Source: Cylindrobasidium torrendii FP15055 ss-10 (lineage: Eukaryota; Basidiomycota; Agaricomycetes; Agaricales; Physalacriaceae). Taken from it: a DNA stretch of 64,000 nt. The notes beneath the pieces are model-generated. The model had not been told where the DNA came from. It worked only from the letters and a program-made list of their open reading frames with translations, and made no database searches. The first letter of the stretch is position 1; each line of letters starts with the position of its first letter. The stretch covers positions 181,486 through 245,485 of the forward strand of contig KN880442.1 in the NCBI GenBank assembly GCA_000934385.1, given 5' to 3'. Both the position numbers and the translations under genes were made by a program. Shown here piece after piece: positions 56,021 to 64,000 of the stretch.

Positions 56021-56853
56021 TCGAACGAGGACGAGAGGGCGGTGGAAAAGAAAAAAACACAGATGTGTTGGTATTTAAGTAGACCTTATGGACAAAGACC
56101 ATCTTGCCGCACTGGGTCTTGAGGTGGACCTTTGTTCAAGTGTGTGTAGTATTGTGGAATCACAAAAAAGACAAAGATCTATATTCTTTGTCATAGACCC
56201 AGTCGATTTACATCCAGACAATGCCTTGCCTGCGCTAATGTCCCGAAGAAAAAGTCACCAATCCAGCGAAACGCTGGCAGAGAGCGCACAGTCGGAGAGG
56301 TGGTGCGTAGGAGATGCAAACGACGATCAGGAAAGTGCAGCGTATGGCTTCTACCCAGTTTGCAAAGATCATGCCTGCACAAGTCTCGGAGGGATGACGG
56401 CACGGGCACTGTGCAAATAATCTGAGACCAGTGAGCATGACAAACGCTGGCACAATACGATGGTTCGAATTAGAAAGTCGAATGAGCAACGAGATGGCTG
56501 CGTATGATTCGTATGATAGACCTGCAGTGGTGGTCAAAGACGACCAGATGCACGTGTTATCATGCATTCAACGATCAATGTGCCCATGGTTCGGGGTCTG
56601 ACCCACAGTTCACATGAGGGTATGTTATAAGTGAATTTCTGCCTATGCACGCATCACACCGTAGAATTCTCCCGCGGGCTCTACTGAGCAACGCAGAAAA
56701 GGCTCGCATAGTATGCATTAGTGCTATATATTGCTCTGAGTGCATAGAAGCTCAGTCCGTTGTACTTCTCAAATCATTACAAACGTCTCCCGGTCGACAC
56801 TCCTTATGAACCGCGCTATACGCCTATTGTGCCGAATCTCCAGACATACCCCA
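56021..56853. other. Intergenic region
   Basis: 830 bases. A plus-strand open frame of 110 codons (56088-56420) and minus-strand frames exist but none shows features that support a gene. Confidence 0.4.
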
Positions 56854-57880
56854 TCAACTGTCCTTCCCAATGTCGTCGGCGCAAATTGCAGTGAAAGCGA
56901 CTGCTCGAAGACAGAATCGGAGACAGAATTTTGCCCAATTATCCGGATTGAAGCGGTCGCAAGCAAACATTTTCAGGCGACCATATACTTCGTCTGGAAT
57001 GACCGATGACTGTAAGAGTAACTTCAAGTCTCTTATCGCGTGATCAGTCGATGAACTCACGTCGAACTTGTAAGAGTCAATTGTAACACGCAAAAACTCG
57101 AGGTATGGCATTCGCACCAAACATTCATAGTCTTCCTTAGTTTAGTATTGAAGCCGCTGTGCTCCACTGTGAAGCGTTGAATGCCTCGCACCGCTTCCCA
57201 TCGGTTGAAGGGATACTGAGGCGCAAATCCATAGATCTTAGCGCCCTTCACGCCGCCAATACATGCCCCGAAAAACGCCAGTGTCGAGGTAAGTCCTTCA
57301 AGCACCCGAAGATTGGGAAGCATGGTGTGCGTTGGAATAGATTGTGGACAGTGGTGAAGCGCCAAGGTTTGGATACTGGAGTTCTGTTCGAGGAAAGGAA
57401 GCAGTGCTGGTTTATCGGCAACAGAGAGACCGGGCCACCTGAATTCGCGTAGATGAGGCAAGCAAAAGACGTCTCCTGTGTCATCGGTTTCAAAGATGCC
57501 ACTGTACAACATCCGGAGTCTTGTTTAATCCAACATTTCGCGACGTAGTGGCTTTTCGGAACACGAGAGCGTTTGAAGCACGCGCATTCGAACAAGTACC
57601 AGACAAGTACGCTGTGTAAGAGAGGGCCCAAGTCGAGAGGCGCGATGGCCGGGAAGGTGACATAGAGGGTTTGAACACATGCCGCATATTCTGAGGATAC
57701 CATTGCTTGAAGGAATTTTGTCTGCTGTGCATCATTGCTAATGCAGATGTACGAGTGAAGACGGACAATGGCCTCTGCGTAGATGGATTGAGAGACGGTA
57801 AGCAGGGCGTAGAAACTGGCGTAATCAGATGGTTCGATAAACGAGAAGATGGCCGCGTATAGCTCGTTCAGTAGGGCCAT
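56854..57880 (-). CDS. F-box-like / leucine-rich protein
   Basis: Hypothetical protein of about 300 residues. The start (ATG 57878-57880) reads MALLNELYAAIFSFIEPSDY with SIYAEAIVRLHSYICISNDA, an F-box-like opening, and then SEYAACVQTLYVTFPAIAP. After an intron near 57530-57620, leucine-rich repeats appear: LRMLYSGIFETDDTGD, HLREFRWPGLSVADKP, SSIQTLALHHCPQS, and LPNLRVLEGLTST. A second intron near 57120-57160 (acceptor ACTAAACTAAG) gives LVRMPYLEFLRVTIDSYKFD. The 3' exon runs to a TGA at 56854 in one frame, but exact exon ends are uncertain. Typical of the large, fast-evolving F-box/LRR group of agaricomycetes. Confidence 0.6.
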
Positions 57881-58253
57881 CGTGGTGGGAGGGAGGAGAC
57901 AAGTACTTACCCGTGTTCACTTAGACTGTCTGCCACCTGGTACTTCCGTCGAGCACTACAAAGGCGAGAACGAGAATACGGTATATTGAAAGTAAGGTAG
58001 GTTAGGTTGTCCCGTTGCAGGCATGGCACTGCGTCTGTAGAAGATTTACGAGGGTCGTAGTACTCGTAGTGTCGAGACAGGTCCCGTAAGTGGACGAATT
58101 ACATTGCACTTGATGGTAGCAATCGCTGCGTATGTTGCGGCGTGGAATGTTTTGCTCCCTTACTTGGGGAAATTTGAGGCAGGAAGGTGCAGGAAGGTGC
58201 AAGGGCAACAAAGCGCAGGCACGTGGCATCGCAGCGCGCCCAGAGGCGGCCCC

Positions 58254-58698
58254 ATGACGTCACGGAGGGCGCTTTGTGTGCGAATGTTTGGACTGTGTTC
58301 GCTCTTCCTTCTCACCACGACGTTGCCCGCCCTCGCGTTCGACGGACGGGTCGACAACAACAGGTAGGAATTGCTGCACTCCGCCAGCGTTATCTTACCA
58401 CATTTTCAGCTATTTACGGGTGGCAGGATACCAAATCTCATTCGCCCGAACATTAACGATTGCCCGCCGCGATCTACCACGAAGAAAGGCGATACAGCCT
58501 GTAGCAGGTGCGTGATACTCGCCAACAATGAAGTTTTGCTAAATCGTTCCCAATTATTCAGCTTACGACTGGCAACGGCTCCCTCTTGGCTTCTGCCCAC
58601 ATACCGATCCGATTTTGTGCACGAACATCCCATCCACCATTTCCTTATCTTATACCCCAAACACGGCGACAACGACAACACGAAATCCGAAACTGTAG
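58254..58698 (+). CDS. Possible small secreted protein (doubtful)
   Basis: An ATG at 58254 opens MTSRRALCVRMFGLCSLFLL with a hydrophobic run (LLTTTLPALAFDG) like a signal peptide. With two introns of about 45-55 bases (GTAGGA to TTTCAG; GTGCGT to ATTCAG) one frame stays open for about 110 codons to TAG 58696-58698, with Arg/Lys-rich RRDLPRRKAIQ. No match to a known protein, and the region may instead be the 5' leader of ATG4, whose start lies 33 bases after the stop. Listed because the open frame survives both introns. Confidence 0.25.
58255..58262. promoter_or_regulatory. Perfect CRE palindrome TGACGTCA
   Basis: An eight-base CREB/ATF site, 469 bases before the ATG4 start. It overlaps the ATG of the doubtful small ORF, which argues for a promoter role. 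Confidence 0.6.
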
Positions 58699-58730
58699 AC
58701 TGCAATTAATATCCGCCGCGCCGACCTATC

Positions 58731-61700
58731 ATGCCTTCCTCTACAACATCCCCCAAATTCTCCAAGTTCCTGCCCTCCACGAAAGGCCGCGACCGCTCAA
58801 AGAGTGTGAGCGCGGCTGAGGACTACACCGCAGCGCAGGCCGCTCCTCCTCCGCCAATGCCGAGTCTCTCTGCGATCGTGCAGTCACCAACAGCGTCGAA
58901 AGCACGCAGAGGCAGCAAGTTCATGTCCGGTAACCGCGGCGTCGACGACTCTACGACGAACATTCCGCCATCACCGGCACCAGCATCACCTCCCACTGAG
59001 CCTATGACCATTCCTCGCCGCACGCAACGCCCAGCGTCCGAAATGACCAGCCCTTCCTCTCCTCCCACGTCCAATTCACATTCAACCGGATCGGCTTCAC
59101 TTTTCCCATCGACCTCACGGCTCACAGGATGGTTCGCGCATACATTCTCTGGATCGTCAACCACAGATTTGTCTTTGCCTGCGCTCCTCAACCAATCCCC
59201 CAGCAGCGGGAAAGGGCGCAGTATGCTTATTACCGCGGCAAAGAGTGGGAAGGGTCATTTGGATAAGGCCGTGCGGTACCTCCTCGACAGCGACGCGACG
59301 CCCGACAAGTGCACAGATCCTATATGGTTGCTTGGCGTCGAGCATATCGGCTGGCAGGAGCCGCCTCCACAAGAACAACTGCTGCTCAGCCAAAGCCAGC
59401 GACATTCACCCACTCCCACGACCCGCCATCGGTCGCGTAAGAGTCTCGATTTTCGTAGTTCAACAAGCTCTCTCGAATCCACGGGTGGCGGACCGGGCAA
59501 GGACAAACCACCCGGCGCTCAATGGCCGGTCGAATTTTACGCCGACTTCACTAGTCGTGTCTGGTTAACCTATCGCAGCCATTTTCAACCCATACGTGAT
59601 GGCAGGCTCGGAGAACTCGGCTCGCCTGTTCTCTGTTCGCCGCCATCTCAGCCGCTGCCGCAGACATCGCCGCCTGGTACCCTTAGCGCACCCCCATCCT
59701 CGTTCCGCCCAGCCAAGGGCGGCGGTGGATACACCAGTGATACTTCTAGTCTGAGCACCACCTCAAGTACGACCAACTCGATGAAGAAGTGGAATTGGAG
59801 TGGAATTGTGGGCGGTGAGAAGGGCTGGACGAGCGACTCGGGATGGGGCTGCATGTTGCGGACTGGCCAGAGCCTGCTGGCAAATGCTTTGATTCACGTT
59901 CATCTTGGACGAGGTGCGTTTATTCTGCCATGCTAGCGCATGTGGATGCTTATACCTGAGTGTAGATTGGAGGCGTCCGGAAAATCCCCAGCGAACGGCC
60001 TCGTACGCGACCTATATCCAAATTGTCACCTGGTTCTTGGATACGCCCTCGCCCGAGGCACCCTTCAGTGTGCACCGCATGGCGCTAGCCGGAAAGGAGC
60101 TCGGCAAGGACGTTGGCCAGTGGTTTGGCCCAAGTACCGCGGCTGGCGCAATTAAAGCCCTCGTCCATGCATTTCCCGAGGCTGGCATGGGCGTCGCTTT
60201 GGCAGAGGACTCTAGTCTGTATGAGACGGAGGTATACGAAGCATCTGGTGGCCATGGGCCCCGCAAGCGCTGGGGACGACGTCCGGTACTCTTGCTTCTG
60301 GGTATCCGCTTGGGGCTGGATGGCGTCAATCCAGTTTATTATGAAACCATCAAAGTATGTGTCCTCTCTCGATACACTTTGTATGCTCATGGTGCACAGA
60401 TGTTGTACACATTCCCGCAGAGCGTTGGCATTGCTGGCGGTCGACCATCGTCTTCATACTATTTCGTCGGCTCGCAGGCCGACAACCTGTTCTATCTTGA
60501 TCCTCATCATGCGCGACCGGCAATACCGTTGCGACTGCCAGGACATTACGATGAGCGCGACGACATGTCGGACGACTTCATCACCGACAGAGAGGCAGCA
60601 ACAGATATCGGCGGCGGCGGCGGTCGCATGAGTTTAGGCTCGAAACGACGCAAGAAGGGCAAGGAGAAAGAGAGGCAAACGAGCGGCGGAAGTTCAGCGA
60701 GCAGGAGCAGCTCTATCCGGAGTCATGCACCCAGTCCCCTGCGCGCCGAGATGGCAAGCCCGAAGAGGGAGTTCACCTTGGAGGAGCTTGAGGGTTCGCG
60801 TTTGAGTTTCGTGCAGGAGCCAGATATCGAGGAAGATGACCTGACGCCGCTGCAAGCCCACTACGTTGCCGCATACAGTCCAGCTGAACTCAAGACCTTT
60901 CATTGCGACCGTATCCGCAAGATGCCTCTCAGTGGGCTCGATCCCAGCATGCTACTAGGTTTCTTGGTTCGCGACGAGGCAGAGTGGAAGGATTTGAGGG
61001 AGCGGGTGTCTAAGGTATGTTGTTTGTGCAGCCTTCAGCGACGTTTGCTGACTGCAGTAGCTTCCGAGGACCATTTTTTCTATCGTCAACGAGCGGCCAC
61101 ACTGGGGCAAGAGTGACTTCGACGACGATGATGATGACGAGATAGGCTTGGAGAGCGTCTCCGACCCAGATGAGGCTCGTAGTCATCTCTCTTCGAGGCA
61201 AGACGAAGAAGAGGAGGACGAAGACGAAGTGGTTAGTTCCCTGTTTCCGGTATATCGATGTGAGACTCACTTGAGCAGTTCGAGGATGCGGAGGAGGATG
61301 ACAAGCTCTTCGAAGAGTCGCGCAGCTCAACGTCAATGCGAGACGAGCCCGATGATCCAGTCACGCCAGGTGCCAGTGGACGATTCGTACTTCCAGAGAA
61401 GACAAGAAGTAGTACTGGTGTCATCATTGAGGCCCTGGACGACGTCGACTACGATGACGAGGACTGGCCTACGCCCAACCACAGCCATAGCCAGACGCCA
61501 AGCGCGGTTTCTTCTCCTCAGCGGCCACCGTATCAAGCGCCGACCCCCATGCATTCGCCGACTCCCTCTGCAAGCAGTTCGTCTCATGTACCGACAAGTT
61601 CAAGCAGCGGTACCTCGTTCAGTTCGAGTTCGAGTTTCCAGATGCCTCAGCCACCGCCGCCAGCGGCAAGGAAGAGTCCTCACAGCCATAGCTCGAGCAA

Positions 61701-61944
61701 AAAGGGTTCCAAGAAGAAGGTCATCGGTGGACGTGAGCAACCCGTGCCCGTGCCGATGGTGACTTTCCCAGGCGGAGACGACGGGAGTGAGACGGACGAC
61801 GAGCGAGTCGAGAAGAGCGCGAGGGCGAGGAAGCAGAGTATCATGAAGCCTGCGGCGAGTGGGAAGATGCATACCCAACGTGGCAAGGACGGAGGCAGGA
61901 CACAGAGCGGGGGCGTGAAAGGCGTATTTATGACGGAAAGTTAG
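58731..61944 (+). CDS. ATG4: Atg4 cysteine protease (peptidase C54) with long extensions
   Basis: Processes and de-lipidates Atg8 in autophagy. MPSSTTSPKFSKFLPSTKGR at the start leads into a Ser/Pro-rich region of about 180 residues. The peptidase begins TDPIWLLGVEHIGW, with FYADFTSRVWLTYRSHFQPI; the catalytic Cys lies in SDSGWGCMLRTGQSLLANAL (about residue 374). After an intron come NPQRTASYATYIQIVTWFLD, FGPSTAAGAIKALVHAFP and RPVLLLLGIRLGLDGVNPVY. The His/Asp site is YYFVGSQADNLFYLDPHH. A C-terminal half beyond the peptidase has acidic tracts (DFDDDDDDEIGLES, EEEEDEDEV) and Ser/Pro-rich sequence ending GVFMTES at 61942-61944. About 1,000 residues, at least twice the usual length. Catalytic residues are intact; the extensions, including a 170-residue insert in the protease, are unexplained. 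Confidence 0.92.
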
Positions 61945-62630
61945 CGCGCTGGCTGCTAGTGGTCTGCGCCAGGCATTGGGTCATCGAAGGCATACGCAGG
62001 CGCGGGGTACGTGAGTATGTGATAGTTGTCCCTTTGCATAGCGATGGGATGATGGGCTCGGTGTGTTGTACATTTAGTTACGGCTGCGTTTGGAATAATG
62101 CCCCGACGCGCATGGGATATTTTAGCCATAGGTTTCGTTCTTCATACCACAATGATTTATTTTGTGTATCACCTTTTTTGGAGAATGAAATGGACAGGTA
62201 AGATTACGCTCGCGAGCGGACTAGCCGTAGGCTCGACCCCAGTGGAAACTCCCTCTGGACGGATCCGGAAATTTCTGGGCAGTTATTTTGCTCCCATTTT
62301 CTCCTAGACCGTGCCAGAGGATCACAGGGAATGAAACGGGCAAAAATGGGATATCCGTTTCATGATAATCCATGTCCCAATTCGCGTTTACGAACATATA
62401 AAACCGACTCCCAGAAATCCCCAGTTCTTTATGAGTACTGGCAATGCCCGCGAGATCAGTGGCCGATTGGTCGTGTTTGGATTAGAGGCTCAAGTGATGG
62501 CCGCATCAGACGGCCCGAGCTCGGCATTTACTCAGTGTAGACTTAGACTTAACTCGAACCTCGATGGACGCGACGGCGCGAGACTTTGTCCAGAAAGATA
62601 GTAAACATGACATGGTCATTACTTTCGATA
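61945..62630. other. Intergenic region
   Basis: 685 bases after ATG4 without a recognisable feature. Confidence 0.5.
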
Positions 62631-63740
62631 TCAACCTCCATAACCAACACCTTCAACATCTAACTGGTCCACATTGGCGGCCTCAGTATCGACTTCATCT
62701 GGCCTGGTAATCAAACCTGCGGGCATCGCAAAGAACACGGACAGTTTCCTTGCGTCCACGAGCGCTTGGCGATTTTGGATGGCCTCAATTAATGCATTTG
62801 CCTTGGCTGCTCGTGTTGTGAGAGTACTATTCGCCGGTATCTTGTTCCTCCACCCTTTCCCCTTCTTCCCTTCGTTCACTGCACATCGCTCTTCTTCCCG
62901 TCAAAACCAGTTCACATTTGCAATCAATTCCTCTTTCGAAATCGCCTTCATCTGCAAAGGATCCGCAAGCTTGACCACATCCGTGGGCATCAAAGGTACA
63001 AGCATATCCAGCACATCCATTGACTTCTTCTTCCTCTCCGCTGACATCCTACGAGCGTTCTCCTGCACGCGTGCCACCTCCTTCGCATGTGCAACGATTC
63101 ACATATCCTGCGCTCTATCGAGGCCAAGTTTTGCTTTCCTACGTACGGTGGACCGAGCATGTGCAAAGAGTTGAGCGGAGAGGTTTGTAGAGTGGTGGGT
63201 GAGCCATCGTTTTGTCTTGTTACGTGTATACATGGTCTTCGAGCGAATGAATGACATTTTAGCATTTGGTGCACGTTGTTTGGCCCGCTTGAGCGTCCCC
63301 GCCGCGCCTTCATTGGCATTGTTTGTCGGAAGCATGTGCGCTTTTGCTTTCTGTGCCAGGGTGAGACAAAACCAAATAGGATCGTCATAAGCGATGAAAC
63401 GTTTCCATCCTTCATGCCCGGACTTGAAAGTTGCAATCAGAACCTCGCGAAAGAGGGGAAGTTGGGGTATTCGAGCGATTGTGGCGTAAATGCCTTCAGG
63501 GCGGTGGAACGGGAGACCATCAAGTGTCAGAGTTGAGCTCGAATCGGCGCAGATGAGGTGGTCGATGTTTGCGGGGTTATATAGGGAATGGCACTGGGGT
63601 AGGCTGGGGTTGGAGCCCCAGTGCACAGCCACAGGGTCTGGGGTACCCCACTCACTCACCCCACGCATATCCGTTAAAGTTCCACACGACTCTGACCCGA
63701 GTCTGACCCGGACCCGTGACCGCAAGTACTTGCCCCCCAA
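62631..63740 (-). pseudogene. Degenerate mushroom repeat-family ORF with two in-frame stops
   Basis: A single minus-strand frame of about 370 codons reads through two TGA codons (63099-63101 and 62901-62903) without a frameshift. The readable parts include LPLFREVLIATFKSGHEGWK, MLPTNNANEGAAGTLKRAKQ, MYTRNKTKRWLTHHSTN, then after the first TGA VAHAKEVARVQENARRMSAE and KLADPLQMKAISKEELIANV, and after the second KIPANSTLTTRAAKANALIE. The pattern 'TNN.NEG..G......MY.RN.T' is one I recall from a high-copy family in agaricomycete genomes, possibly transposon-derived; I cannot name it with certainty. It is read as a pseudogene because a stop interrupts each half of the conserved part, and it lies beside repeat-rich sequence at the window end. 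The upstream boundary (63540 or 63740) is uncertain. Confidence 0.6.
63591..63624. repeat. 9-bp inverted repeat near the right end
   Basis: GCACTGGGG, 16 bases, CCCCAGTGC. Within a GGGG/CCCC-rich stretch. Confidence 0.8.
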
Positions 63741-63824
63741 TCCCGGGACCCGGATCTGCGCCGGGACTCGAGTCTTTTAGCGACCTGTGACTTACAAGTC
63801 AAGTACTTACGGGCAAGTACTTGC
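63722..63824. repeat. Repeated palindrome GCAAGTACTTGC and AAGTACTT cores
   Basis: The 12-base palindrome GCAAGTACTTGC occurs at 63722-63733 and 63813-63824; the core AAGTACTT occurs again at 63801-63808. Intervening GACTTG/CAAGTC words are repeated. Likely part of a transposable element. Confidence 0.8.
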
Positions 63825-64000
63825 GGCTGACTTGCGGTCGAGGAAAAATAGATAAAAATCTGAAAAAATCACACAACAATAGAGAATGAAAATGTGAACG
63901 TCGTGGATATAAACACTTTGACATTTAACCCAGAATTGGTGCCGCAACGGCAGATATACCTTGAAAGTCAATGTCTTTGGCATATCTTGACCCCAATGTG

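Larger units (their letters stand above)
57881..58730. other. Divergent promoter region between the F-box-like gene and ATG4
   Basis: It holds a doubtful small ORF (58254-58698), a CRE site and a duplicated GCAGGAAGGT unit near 58180-58200. Confidence 0.5.

Noticed and set aside
56088..56420. Plus-strand open frame of 110 codons
   Set aside because: No signal peptide, domain or homologue; overlapping frames on the other strand are equally long.
63099..63101. TGA read as selenocysteine or translational readthrough
   Set aside because: Two TGA codons in the same frame beside transposon-like sequence fit pseudogene decay better, and fungi lack selenocysteine insertion.
1..64000. CRISPR arrays, rRNA and tRNA genes, prokaryotic operons
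   Set aside because: None seen; splice structures and families are eukaryotic.

Overview
The window is nuclear DNA of a filamentous basidiomycete, most likely a mushroom-forming agaricomycete. Genes are split by many GT-AG introns of about 45-60 bases. The gene set includes GH131 glucanases, a fungalysin, a GMC alcohol oxidase, Atg4, F-box/LRR proteins, a fungal HNH-domain protein and fungal-type protein kinases. No species can be named from the sequence. About 27 genes are supported, plus two decayed copies. All exon structures here are hand-read from open frames, splice sites and family motifs.

Layout. 1-7.2 kb: 3' part of an OPT oligopeptide transporter (+), then on the minus strand two thioredoxin paralogues around a small unknown gene and its decayed copy, then a PIN-like membrane transporter. 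7.2-12.1 kb: a tandem pair of unrecognised paralogous genes (+) whose promoters and an upstream 80-base repeat were duplicated with them. 12.6-18 kb: first GH131 glucanase (+), then methylthioadenosine phosphorylase and the deubiquitinase Ubp14 (both -). 19.3-22.9 kb: a secreted protein with long hydrophobic-Asp alternating tracts, and an F-box/LRR protein (both +). 23.2-42.2 kb: an all-minus run of seven genes: exportin Crm1/Xpo1, GH28-type pectinase-like protein, unknown protein, fungalysin M36 protease, GMC oxidoreductase, acidic coiled-coil unknown, and second GH131. 43-46.3 kb: a glutathione transferase and an F-box protein (+). 46.8-57.9 kb (-): HNH-domain protein, Pho80-like cyclin with a long repeat tail, two related kinases, and an F-box-like/LRR protein. 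58.2-61.9 kb (+): a doubtful small secreted ORF and a very long Atg4. 62.6-64 kb: a degenerate repeat-family ORF with two in-frame stops, and palindrome-rich sequence at the right end.

How the genes relate. The window is not one pathway. Housekeeping genes (exportin, Ubp14, MTAP, Atg4) sit among secreted degradative functions (two GH131, GH28-like, fungalysin, GMC oxidase) and recently duplicated lineage-specific genes. The strongest leads are: a Cys-to-Ser change at the leptomycin-B site of the exportin, which predicts natural drug resistance; the Asp-alternating secreted protein; the tandem unknown gene pair; the cyclin with tandem Ser-Pro repeats; and conserved promoter blocks shared by the thioredoxin pair and by the GH131 pair.
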